NCBI RefSeq assembly: GCF_007655135.1
Contig: NC_045134.1
Location: 17,012,568 to 17,076,567 of the forward strand
Length of the DNA stretch: 64,000 bases
Direction of reading: 5' to 3'
From: Punica granatum
Taxonomy: Eukaryota > Streptophyta > Magnoliopsida > Myrtales > Lythraceae
Position numbers and translations under genes: made by a program. Each line of letters opens with the position of its first letter. The stretch's first letter is position 1. Below, in pieces: positions 49,230-59,499 of the stretch. The notes under the pieces are model-generated. The model saw only the letters and a list, made by a program, of their open reading frames with translations. It ran no database searches and was not told the origin of the DNA.

Positions 49230-50171
49230 TTACATATTTCCGAAAAGATCCATAAAGAAGTCGAGAACTTTGGAGATGGCTTCATGACCAGCTTCCTGCA
49301 CCCCCTCCGCGGCTTCATACCCAGCATCACCAAAGTCTTCCCCATGTCCGCCGTCTCCTGGTCCTGGTTGATCTGTTCCTGCTTCAACTTCTGCACCCTC
49401 ATGATCTTCGGCCTCAGGGTCCAGCGGATCATCTTGAAGAACTCCTTTTGCTGTTCCAGAAATGAGCCCCCCTGCTGCTGCCATTCCCACGCCCTTTGCT
49501 GCTCCTTCCTGCAGCAAGGATTTTTCAACACTTCATATAACTCTTCATTCCTAGCAGTTCCGATCCAATACTATTACGATGAAACGCTTATATTATGGAA
49601 AACAATCAGTATTCTGCATGCATATATAAGATGCTTCGAATGTATAATTGCGTGACAAAAAAGATTAAAGAATCCCTAGCTACTACAGTAAATGACGTAC
49701 CCAGTCAGCTCGGCGGAATCTTCTCTTCTGGATCAAAGCGTAGTTATCTACGAAGTTGGGCCGGTGGTGGTGGGAATAAGCCGCTTCCTGCAAGCAGGAA
49801 TGGCATAGATTGTAGGTCGATTCCCTGCGTGCAGGTTTGACGTTGTCAAAGCAGTCGAGGCACGTATAGTAAACTGTTCTTAAAAGGTCTCCGCATTGGC
49901 AGCAGTCTATCCGGGTTTCAATAAGATAGAGCAGCACCCGGACATCGTCAGCATCTAGATACTCCTTGTTGCCATAGTCCAACTCAGAATATAGCACCTT
50001 CGATGTACATCTTCTTCCTCTCTCCTTCACTAAACCCATGAATGCGGTATACGTCACCTCAACCCTGTCCATGTATTCACGATCAAGGCGGAACCGGAAC
50101 TGGTCGCACATTGTCTTGAATTTCACATTGTGAAAGTAGTAGGCTTTCGCTGCAACTCTAATTTCTTCCAT
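49230..50171 (-). CDS. EF-hand/ZZ zinc-finger protein, copy 1 (2 exons)
   Basis: Exons are 50171-49701 and 49508-49230 (GT-AG, phase 0), giving 249 residues. I chose the ATG at 50171 because its MEEIR start matches the MEDIR start of the paralogue at 57616; an upstream codon in the same frame (50207) is possible. Residues 20-50 and 62-80 are EF-hand-like helices, but the second loop (D65-Y-G-N-K-E-Y-L-D-A-D-D76) lacks several calcium ligands. A ZZ-type zinc finger follows: CCQC (90-93), YTCLDC (102-107), YNLCHSC (120-126) and HHH (134-136). The second exon starts EGAAKGVGMAAAGGLISGTA, Gly/Ala-rich like a glycine zipper, followed by an acidic Pro/Gly-rich tail (DPEAEDHEGAEVEAGTDQPG). ZZ fingers usually bind proteins or peptide N-termini; the function of this family is unknown to me. 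Confidence 0.82.
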
Positions 50172-50256
50172 GGTATTATGTCTGGCTGCTATATTTTTTC
50201 CCTGCAAAATGTATTTTCAAGCATGAAATGAACTAGCTTGGGAAACATCACCAGGA

Positions 50257-50264
50257 CTTATATA
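50257..50264 (-). promoter_or_regulatory. TATA box of ZZ/EF-hand gene copy 1
   Basis: TATATAAG on the minus strand lies about 86 bp upstream of the chosen ATG, a plausible core promoter distance. The paralogue has TATATAAA at a similar distance. Confidence 0.6.
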
Positions 50265-50840
50265 CATCGAACGGTCGCGATCCCTTGGACGCAGTCAAAG
50301 GTTGGAAGATGCATGCAGCTGTGAATATCAAAACTACATATTGTATGATTATATTGTTGAGACATATTGTCCCACACGAAAAAATTAAAGAAAAATTCAT
50401 GAATTTATAAGTGATTAAATATCACAACTTATCAGATCGAATTTTTAAATTGGAGATGAACCTAATCACTTATAGCTAGTAGAATTTTACATATATGTTA
50501 CATGTATTCTTGGTCCAAGTTGACTTTTCTATGCCAGGGATTCGTTGTCCTTGCAGTGTTTTTGACTTTTTCTTGGTGAGAGAATTAATCAGTCCTTAAG
50601 ATGAAAAGCATTGCCAAGAAGATTCACTCGGGGAAATTTGTATCATTTCTTCTTTTTTTTTTTTTGGGGCGAAGGAAATTTTATACTTCTATCACAAATA
50701 CGGTGCAGTAAAAAACCTATATACATATACATTAAGCCGAAAGAGAGCTCCAAGAGCTTTCCTAAGTTTACCATGTGTCAAATATTGATAGGAGAGAAGA
50801 TAGAGAGGAGGTAGAGAGGTGAAAGAGAATGGCTAATCAA

Positions 50841-50945
50841 AGAGGGTGTAGCGTAGTAGCGCAAGCTCGCATATGATGATCATAGATTTCAAGTTCGATA
50901 CTCAGATGGGATACTCGTGCCCCTTTATTAGATATTTAAAATTTT
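50841..50945 (+). mobile_element. tRNA-derived SINE-like copy 2
   Basis: GGTGTAGCGTAGTAGCGCAA resembles a pol III A-box region, and AAGTTCGATAC (50891-50901) a B-box. The spacing fits a tRNA-like head. The tail CTCGTGCCCCTTTATTAG is shared with copies 1 and 3. Confidence 0.58.
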
Positions 50946-51629
50946 CATTTTATTGTATTTTATTATATGCATCATTTGTAATCTAAAAAAAAAGGTAAAT
51001 TGATTGAATATTGGGAAAGCTTTAGGGGAAATTCCATAATATATTCTCCAAGTCTCTATTCACTTTGAATAAGAAACTTCTTTGTTTTTTTTTAACAAAA
51101 AATAAATGACTTTCTTTTATCGCTTTACTACTTTCACCGCACTACATGCGGTATTGCAATATTTTTCAGTTTTTGTAATACATTGCATTATTTAAAGACA
51201 ATATAGCTATTAGCAAGAAATTAATAACTTTGCTAAACAAAGGTCATAATTTAATAAGAAATTTGCATCGAAGATACTCTTTATAGTTTTATTATCTATA
51301 TTGTGTCGGTAATACATATATGTTGATATTTCTTTCAGATTATATAACCTCTAAAATTATATTTTATTTTAAAAAAATATCCTACTGTCTTATATGCATA
51401 TAACAAACTTGAAGTTAGAAAAGAAAACCATAACATTCATCATAAACAGAACAATGAAAATGAATTAAAATATGATGATTTCTGAAAATGTGGCCGTTGA
51501 AAAGGAGTAAGTAGATAGTTATTTATTATTTAATTATTACCATATCTTCAAATGCAATTGACCATATAAAATGAAGTTATGTATGTATTTTTTTGGCTAT
51601 AAAGGAGTCTTACGGCATATTGTATGCAT

Positions 51630-51720
51630 AAAGGGGCACGAGTAGTACCATAGCGGGTATTGAATTTAGAACATCTTAATTATCAAGCGAAGGCGTGCTC
51701 TATTGTACTCCACTTTCTTT
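51630..51720 (-). mobile_element. tRNA-derived SINE-like copy 3
   Basis: On the minus strand it reads AAGAAAGTGGAGTACAATAG, then a degenerate B-box, TAAATTCAATACCC, and CTCGTGCCCCTTTATGC. It is more decayed than copy 2. Confidence 0.5.
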
Positions 51721-53562
51721 GACAATTAATATATGCATTTAGAAAAGTGAGACAAAATGAGGAGTTTTGTTTATCCAAACAGGATAAGGATTTATTAAAA
51801 AAAAGGGATTATGATTTATAAAGTAGTATAGATTATCTGGTGATTTTTTATATTTGAATTGTTGTACTTTCAGTTTTGCACTGTCCAAATAATTAAAGGG
51901 CTTACTTATATATAATCCATTTTTCAATTTCAATCTTTTCATTGTAGTATTGCATGAAATGAAGAAAATTTAATTTGAATATAGAAAATGTATTTCTATA
52001 AATTTATCAAAATTATCATAAAATTTTATCTTTAGATTTTAGTAATTGGTCCGTGCATAGCATGGGTGTTTACACTTACTAATGTATGAGTAAAAAGGAG
52101 AACTGAATTTGAAATTTCATGTTTACGGGAGAAGAATGTGTGCTACGTACGCAGCATCTAATAATGTGAATAATGGGTTTCTCCCACCTTTCAGCTGGTG
52201 ATTGCTTAAACTTTTTTTTGTGTGTGTAACAGTGTGGGTCATAGTTTTCTCTTCTTCTTTTTTTAGGGTTTTATTTATTAAATATGTTTAGGTCTGTCAA
52301 GTTTCAATTCTTGCAAAATTGCCCCAAAAAAAATCACCGTAAAAAGCCATACTTTATGGTGAAAAAATAGATAGAATGTTGTGAGGTAAATTTTTTTTCA
52401 TGATATATGGTGAAATTATTTCATTTTATGTTGCAACATGAAAAAGATTAAAAAAAAAGTGTTGTAAGGAGGTTATTTTTTTAATTAATTAATAAATAAA
52501 TAAATATCAAAGAAGAATAATTATATATAAATTGTGGGAAAATGCGCACGGCCCAAACATTCGGTGAATCATGTGCAAGAAGCTAGTGCTTATAGTCATC
52601 GTCACTTAGTCAAGAAAAAGGAGGTAAAAAAGAAAAATAAAACTTTTTTTGTCTAAAAAGCATACTTGTTTGGACGAAAAATAACGTTTAATATTTGAAA
52701 GTAATATTTTTCAAAATTTTTGTAATCGAAACTTGGCTGGACTTGTTTGGTTTTAGGATAGTATTTTAAAATCACAATTCTAACTTAACTCTACCCACTA
52801 TAAAATAAAATAACTCATACAAGTATTATATGTGTATTTCAGTCTATGTTCTTTCACCTAATATCTAGATTTATTTCATGTATTCCTTTTTGGTATATAT
52901 TTTCATATTTTGAAGTTCAACGGCTTCTGACTAATTCAATTCGAGCCGAATCAACCACTAAGGGGATAAAACTCTTCCAATATAAATTTTTTCTGTTGAT
53001 AAAACTCCAAAATTTTATAATTTTAGATAAGATTTTTTATTGCATTGATTTATATATTTCCTATATTATCTTCGAGCTCCTTGTACTCTAGTCACAATAT
53101 TGAATACATTCTTCTCTCAATTATCACGATACCAAAGCATGTCTTGGAAATCAAAATGTTTATAATTTGACTCGCAATCTTTCATGTCTTTACTGTTCTA
53201 AAACAAGCTACTAACTATTTCTTTTCCAGCAAATCAAAATCAAAATTAAGCCCTTCATTTTTTCAATTACTAAAGAGATTTATGAATCTAATATGAAAAA
53301 TAAAAAAATATTATATAAAAAAATACAGATAATTCCATCGTAAAAATTGAGCTTCTAAATTTTCAAACGATGGCTCGGACCACTCTACAACCTCTCACGT
53401 ATCTCTCAAGATTCTCTAATTTCGTTGTCGTCTCTCGTTATGATCTTGCAAAAGTCTTCGTCAATCTTTTGTTTTCTAGTTGAGATTCCATGTATAGTTG
53501 GAGCGGAGTCCAGGTCAATGCTTTTAATTTGAAGTTTCAACATATATATATTTTATAATTTA

Positions 53563-53793
53563 GGTTGCGTTTGATTTCATAGTATGATTTTAAAATCAGA
53601 TTTTAATTTTGATTTTAAGTGGTATAAATGGGGCTCACCCTTTGATTTTGTATGAGTTATGTTGTTTTGTTGTGGAAAAAGTGGTATAAATGGTGCCCAC
53701 TCTTTGGCTTTGTATGAGTTATTTTATTTTGTAGTAGATAGAGTTAAGTTAAAATTGTAATTCTAAAATAATATTGGGAAACCAAACGTGCCC
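53563..53793. mobile_element. Tourist/Harbinger-like MITE, copy C (TSD TTA)
   Basis: A 231-bp element starts GGTTGCGTTTGATTTC and ends GAAACCAAACGTGCCC, flanked by TTA (53560-53562 and 53794-53796). The duplicated unit 2 carries the empty site, GATTTAAGCTTCTC, around 55640-55650 with a single TTA (55642-55644). This confirms the exact boundaries. Confidence 0.88.
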
Positions 53794-54356
53794 TTAAGCT
53801 TCTCTCACTTATGTTTTATGGTCTAAAAATTACCTAAAAAATCTCAACATTTATAATTTTTTCCAAATCTACACCGCCATTTATAACTTGTTTTAAATCT
53901 ATCACGTTATTATTATTTCCGTAAAAAGACCGACAGAAATTTTGACATGGCCAATTAAGGGGTAAGGTGCTATTTAAAAACACCCCAAAATTTCTCATAA
54001 TTTAAATTTGGCCTCATATCGAAACTCGGCTTAACCGCTGACCGAGGTCAACTGGCCATGTGCGGGAATCTCTCTGCATAACCAAGTCGTAGGACCCCAC
54101 TGTCTCCCACTTGTCCCACTTGTCCCACTTGATTACTATGTTGTTATCACGCATGTCACTAGACTTCTTGGGACGTGGTTACCTCTCTTCTTAACTGGGC
54201 AAATATTGAGGAAATAATCAGCATTATCATTTGACCAAGTCGTGGTCTTCAAAAATCAAACCGATCGGGTCTAGAACTAGACTATTATCGATTCGAGCAA
54301 ATGTCTCATACTTGGGACCTCTATCAGTGCTGAGTGGCAATCATCAAAACCAACAC

Positions 54357-54362
<6 letters not shown>

Positions 54363-54389
<27 letters not shown>
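54363..54389. repeat. TA microsatellite
   Basis: An uninterrupted (TA)n tract, about 27 bp, within duplication unit 1 and absent from unit 2. Confidence 0.95.
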
Positions 54390-54604
54390 CGAACTGGGTA
54401 TGGCTCCCATTTCTTGATTTTTTTTTTCTTCCTCCTAACACTGAGCGTTTGGACTTTGTCCAACTAATCGTCCAGAAACCAAGAACCCCCTACAATGCTA
54501 GGCACGGGTAAACTGGACCAATTGGTGTAGCAGATTACCTCCAAAAATTTCAAATTTGGGATGAAATAATTACTTATACTCTTCCTTAACGTTAATCCAA
54601 ACAG

Positions 54605-55056
54605 AATATTAACCTGAGTATTACTCGTCCATGCTATGAGTGACACCTAAAAGTTATTAAGGACGTGTCATGCGGCTGCAAAGTTTCTCTCTATAAATAA
54701 TTGTTTTTCCAGTGACTTGCCGCTATACTCTATAATCTATATGGCTCATTGTTTTTAAAGTGACTTGCAGCTACTATGTATTTTTTAGGTTAGTCACGTT
54801 GAAAAGTATGAGTTTTGCAGTACGACATTTAGAATACAGTACATAAATGTACAATCTTTACTTTTTTTTCTAAATACAATACGATCTTTGGAGAGTAGTA
54901 TAAAAATACACGACATTTACAGTTTTTCATAAATAGAGTACGACCTTTAAAAAATAGCAAAGAAAGATGCGACCTTCAAATTCACCTGCGGTTCTAGCAC
55001 GTTAAAAAAAAAGATCATGGACGAAGAGACTGTAGTTTAGTTGCAAACTCTTAGCG
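54605..55056. other. DNA between the duplicated units, with Mutator-TIR-like sequence
   Basis: Positions about 54820-55000 contain serial words such as ACGACATTTACAG, AATACAATACGATCTTTG and GAGTACGACCTTTAAAAAAT. These resemble the arm units of the TIR element at 27057-28437 (AGCATGACCTTTAAAAAAT), so a fragment of that family is present. No gene was seen. Confidence 0.55.
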
Positions 55057-56424
55057 TTATTATATGTGTATTTCAGTCTATGTTCTTTCACCTAATATCT
55101 AGGTTTATTTCATGTATTCTTTTTTGGTTTATATCCTCATATTTGGAAGTTAAACGGATTCTAACTAATTCAATTTGAGTCGAGTCAACCACTAAGGGGA
55201 TAAAACTCTTCCAATATAATTTTTTTCTATTGACAAAACTCCAAAATTTTATAATTTTAAATAAGATTTTTTATTGCATTGATTTTTATATTTGCTATTT
55301 TATCTTCGAGCTCCTTGTATTCTAGTCACAATATTGAATACATTCTTCTCTCAATTATCATGATACCAAAGCATGTCTTGGAAATCAAAATGTTTTATAA
55401 TTTGACTCGCAATCTTTCACGTCTTTATTGTTCTAAAAAAGGCTACTAACTATTTCTTTTCCAGCAAATCAAAATCAAAATTAAGTCCTTCATTTCTCTA
55501 ATTTCGCTGTCGTCTCTCGTTATGATATTGCAAAAGTCTTCGTCAATCTTTTTGTTTTCTAGTTGAGATTCAATGTATAGTTGGAGCGAAGTCCAGGTCA
55601 ATACTTTTAATTTTAAGTTTCAACACTATATATCTTATGATTTAAGCTTCTCTCACTTATATTTTATTATCTAAATATTACCTAAAAAGTCCCAACATTT
55701 ATACATTATTTCAAATCTATCCCACCATTTATAATTTGTTCTAAATATATCACGTCGTTATTACTTCCTTGAAAAGTCCGACGGAAAATTTGACATGGCC
55801 AATTAAGCAGTAACGGTGCTATTTAAAAACTCCCCAAAATTTCTGATAATTTAAATTTGGCCCCAAATCGAAACTAGGCTTAATTCTCATATAGCCGCTG
55901 ACCGAGATCAACTGGCCATGTGCCGGAGTCTCTCTGCATAACTTAGTCATAGGACCCCACTGTCTCCCACTTGATTACTATGTTGTTATCACGCATGTCA
56001 CTAGACTTCTTGGGACACGGTTACCTCCCTTCTTAACTAGGCAAATATTGAGGAAATAATTAGCATTGTCATTTGACCAAGTCTTGGTCTTCCAAAGTCA
56101 AACTAATCAGTTCTAGAACTAGACTATTATCTATTCGAGCAAATGTGTCATACTTGGATCCTCTATCTGCTGAGTGGCAATCGTCAAAACCAATAAATAT
56201 ATAAGAGCTGAGTATGGCTCTCTTTTGTTGGTCTTTTTTTTTTTTCCTTCTTTCTAACACTAAGTGTTCGAATTTCGACCGATTAATCTTTCAAGAGTCG
56301 AGAATCCCCTACGACATTCGGGACAGGTAAACTGGGCCTATTGATCTGGCAAATTACCTCAAAAGATTTCGAATTTGGAATGAAATAATTACCTATACTC
56401 TTCCTGACCATCAATCCGAACTCG
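55057..56424 (+). repeat. Segmental duplication, unit 2
   Basis: This is the diverged partner of 52825-54604. It lacks the MITE, keeping the empty target site, and also the ~150-bp segment and the TA microsatellite. Scattered substitutions show the duplication is not very recent. Confidence 0.85.
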
Positions 56425-57511
56425 TATGTGACGTTTTGTTCGGTGGATTGGAATTGGAGGGTATTAGAATTAATAGAGAATCAAATCGGAGGAGAATAGA
56501 ATTGAGATTCTAACTCAAAATCTTTGTTTGTTGGACCTTGGAATTAGCACGGAATAGAATAATAAAGATCTTGAAAGACAAAAATACCCTTAACAGTAGG
56601 ACATCCAACCTCTCTTGGCAGAACCGCTGCTGCCACCCCCTGCCATTAACTGTAGGACGTCCGACCAATCTCAGCGCCAGTCTCGGTACGGCGAGACCAG
56701 TCTGGTCTCGTCGTCACCAAATATTGCCGGGACGGGGGAGATTTGGCGGTCTATGGTTTTCCAACTTTTCCTTTTTCCTCGTTTCGTGGAGGCCATTGAT
56801 GATAGGCCTGATAAAAGAGTAAGAGAACAAAAATAAAAGATAAATCCTGGTCTCGATCGAAAGAGTAAGTATGGAGCGAGCTTCTAATATATTAAGATAT
56901 TATATTAATAAGAATCGAATTAAAAATTTCTTGAGTTTTAGACTATACATTTTTTTTTTCGGTGTATATTCTGATATATGGTGGCTCAATGTATCTCAGA
57001 TAATTTAATTTGATCCTATTTGAATAAACTATTGTTGATCATCTGCTATATCTTTTAATTTTTCTCTTTTAAACTTTTTTTCTTACAAAAAAAAACCTAT
57101 GAATCTAATATAATAAAATAAAATTCTAATTATCTAATAAAGGAATATGGGTAGCCTCACTAAGTATTAAATCTTGAACCTCTTCGTTATCAGTCAAGAT
57201 CGTGCGCGAGTGCGCTACACTTTCTTTATTCTTTTACTATTACTTTTTTCGGTATGTATTCGAAAGCCCAATGAACTTGTCTAATCTAGTTTGAGCGAGG
57301 TCGGCTCCAATTGTTAAATTTTTCTATTTACAAAACTCGAACATGATAATGTATTTAAAAGGAACAAATCTCGAACTACTTGAACTAATTCTTATTTGTT
57401 ATTTTTTTAACTATTATTTTAGTTTATTTTGAAGACTCGGTCCAAGTGGTACACGCTCTCATAGGAAAGCCAATACAGGAAAGGAGAAAGTTCCATCCTG
57501 AAATATTGTTG
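56425..57511. other. Intergenic DNA upstream of ZZ/EF-hand gene copy 2
   Basis: No gene was supported. A GC-richer part (56600-56760) has short frames only. A SINE-like copy lies at 57130-57228. Positions 57250-57400 resemble a dispersed repeat seen near 22700. Confidence 0.5.
57130..57228 (-). mobile_element. tRNA-derived SINE-like copy 4
   Basis: On the minus strand it reads AAGAAAGTGTAGCGCACTCG, with A-box-like character, then GAGGTTCAAGATTTAATAC with a B-box core GGTTCAAGAT (57180-57171), then CCTTTATTAGATAATTAG. The head matches copies 2 and 3. Confidence 0.55.
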
Positions 57512-57519
57512 TATATAAA
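57512..57519 (+). promoter_or_regulatory. TATA box of ZZ/EF-hand gene copy 2
   Basis: TATATAAA in TTGTATATAAAAGG lies 97 bp upstream of the ATG at 57616. Confidence 0.65.
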
Positions 57520-57615
57520 AGGTAAAGGCGTAACCGATAAGAAAATATTGCTCATTGGCATATCAAAGAAAAGGTCTGTTGCTACAGAATCGTACGAACG
57601 ACGAGATTTGGAAGT

Positions 57616-58530
57616 ATGGAAGATATCCGTTTGGCCACTTCGAAGTTCTTCAGCCAAAACCCCGAGGAGAAGGCCTCAGCTTTTTCCGAGTTCTCACTCA
57701 TGGAACACTTCTCTGTAGGCAAAGTGTCCAGGACTGTGTTCGACCACTACTTGCTCTGGAAGATGCCCGAACCGTTCGACAACCTCGAACTATTCAATCA
57801 ACTAGACTCAGACGGAGATGGCCTTCTCTCCTTTGATGACTTCTTGGTGTATAGCTACCTAAGCAAGACGAGGCCGACCTGTGCTGAGTGTAAGGTCCTC
57901 GTTAAGTTCGTGTTCTACACTTGTTTCCAGTGCTTCACCGATGCCAAAAGGTGCTCGTACGACCTGTGCGCCAAGTGCTATCTCCAAAAGAAAAACGCTG
58001 CTGCCGATCATCAGCAACAGCAACCCCATCGTCCTGCAGGTTTGGCTAAGAACGATGTTATTGGGCCCACCGGCTTCGTAGACAACTATGCTATTGTCGA
58101 GCTCCTCCGAGTTCCACCAAAACCATTGCCGGTATATTCCACGTTAGATGTTTTTCATTGACTTCTAAAAGTTACCACGTTAAGCATATGATCCAACAGT
58201 TTGTTATTATAATTTTAAGAAAATCTTTTGAAGGAAATGCTTGTTTTCCCTCTTAAACAAGAGAGATGGTGTTCCTAGTTCAAGCTTAGGTTCACATATT
58301 TAGCATGAGAGTATCAATCGTTGACATTCATTAACCCTTTTTTTTTTTGGTGGAAATTTAGTTTGGGGACTCACGTGTGTGTGTGTGTGTGTGTGTGTAT
58401 TAATGATATTTTAAATTTAAACCTTGCGATTTCTTTATTTATTCAGGTCATAACTACGATGGCGGCTGCGGTGGTAACTGGTGGCGTCGTCAGTGGATTA
58501 ACCAGCAATACGATTCACGATTTCACCTGA
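57616..58530 (+). CDS. EF-hand/ZZ zinc-finger protein, copy 2 (2 exons)
   Basis: Exons are 57616-58131 and 58447-58530 (GT-AG, phase 0), giving 199 residues. A degenerate first EF-hand-like segment (about residues 25-48) precedes a well-formed second EF-hand, LELFNQLDSDGDGLLSFDDF. Its loop, D64-S-D-G-D-G-L-L-S-F-D-D75, keeps the usual calcium ligands, with Asp in place of the common final Glu. The ZZ zinc finger has CAEC (89-92), YTCFQC (101-106), YDLCAKC (115-121) and a His-rich stretch. The last exon (starting VITTMAAAVVTGGVVSGLTS) is short, hydrophobic and Gly/Ala-rich, and ends without the acidic tail of copy 1. It is paralogous to the gene at 49230-50171 and transcribed away from it. Calcium-dependent protein binding is plausible, but the function is unknown. 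Confidence 0.85.
58375..58398. repeat. GT microsatellite in the intron of ZZ/EF-hand copy 2
   Basis: An uninterrupted (GT)12 tract inside the single intron (58132-58446), a potential length polymorphism. Confidence 0.95.
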
Positions 58531-59259
58531 AATATGTAAAGTGAACAACTTGGGAGAGGGTAAGACAACCGAAATTAGATTAAGCACGTATCAAGCCTTT
58601 TTTGCTTTTATTTTTTTCTCTTTTCTCGTTCCTCTTTTTTTTTTTCCTATAATTTAGTACCTCATTCGTAAATAAAGCGAGCAAAATATGTCGCTAGGGA
58701 TTACTTTTGTACTGATGGGCTCGTCCGTCATTATTTCATATCCTTTGGGTCTTAATGTTGTATGTAGGAATTCTTGGTGTCTTTGATCAGATGTTAAGAG
58801 AGATTGTGGAGTTCTTATACCTTATACCCGTTGTATTTGACAATCTCTTTTGACTTCGATCCATACGTTTCTCCACCGGGAAAAGGGATCGAACTTTTAA
58901 GGAGTTCTGGCATTTTCAGCTTTCACTGACACGATAAAGAGATAAAATATCTATAGGAAATGAAGCTCAAATTAATTTGTCATGGAAGATGCTGAATTCG
59001 AGCAATAGAGAAGCAAGAAGAAATAATACCAAAATATACATGGTGTGTGAACCTGAATTTACGTTTCGTTGGACGCGCGGGGAGTCACAGAAACGGTTAA
59101 CTTTGTTTAGATCACCTGAATCGACCAAAAGCGACTCCCGAACCTCCAAGTCCTCAAGTCATCGAGATAAAAAAAAACACACACACATGCACATCAATAT
59201 TCGGCTCAACAGAATCCTCTTATCGCCTATATCGACAATGCGCCATCCGAACGCACGAC
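58531..59259. other. 3' flank of the ZZ/EF-hand gene and intergenic DNA
   Basis: It contains the 3' UTR of copy 2 (AATAAAG at about 58671 is a possible polyadenylation signal). No other gene was seen up to the gypsy integrase fragment. Confidence 0.5.
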
Positions 59260-59319
59260 TACTATTGGCCCAGCATAGAGAAGGATTGCATTGACTACGC
59301 AAAAGGTTGCCAGTCATGC

Positions 59320-59486
59320 TGAGAAGTTTGGAACAATCCAACTTGATTTCATTGATGATGGTCGAATCAATAAATAAGCCGAGAGCCTTTACATGAAAAG
59401 GAAACTAATTATTCCTATATGACTAATATCTACGATTACTATATATGTTACAATGTGCCTATTATACATGGATACTATCCTTAATA
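59320..59486 (-). repeat. 3' LTR of the copia element
   Basis: It matches 63216-63382 closely (for example the shared words CATTGATGATGGTCGAATCA and ATATGTTACAATGTGCCTAT), with a handful of differences. It is preceded on the minus strand by a purine tract. Confidence 0.9.
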
Positions 59487-59499
59487 CTCCCCATAAAGT

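Larger units (their letters stand above)
50265..52824. other. AT-rich intergenic DNA between the ZZ/EF-hand genes, left part
   Basis: No gene was seen. It holds two SINE-like copies (50841-50945 and 51630-51720) and a truncated MITE end of the A/B/C family at about 52742-52815 (TTGTTTGGTTTTAGGATAG). Confidence 0.5.
52825..54604 (+). repeat. Segmental duplication, unit 1
   Basis: It shares extended similarity with 55057-56424: ATTATATGTGTATTTCAGTC at the start, ACTAAGGGGATAAAACTCTT, CATGATACCAAAGCATGTCT in closely similar form, GCCGCTGACCGAG-type text, TGTTGTTATCACGCATGTCA and GGATGAAATAATTAC at the end. Unit 1 carries a MITE (53563-53793), about 150 bp absent from unit 2 (about 53260-53400), a TCCCACTTG triplication (about 54105-54130) and a TA microsatellite (54363-54389). 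Neither unit has a supported ORF. Confidence 0.85.

Noticed and set aside
56538..56836. Two overlapping frames of 94 and 73 codons
   Set aside because: Short, no domain, no homologue recognised; likely chance in a GC-richer patch.
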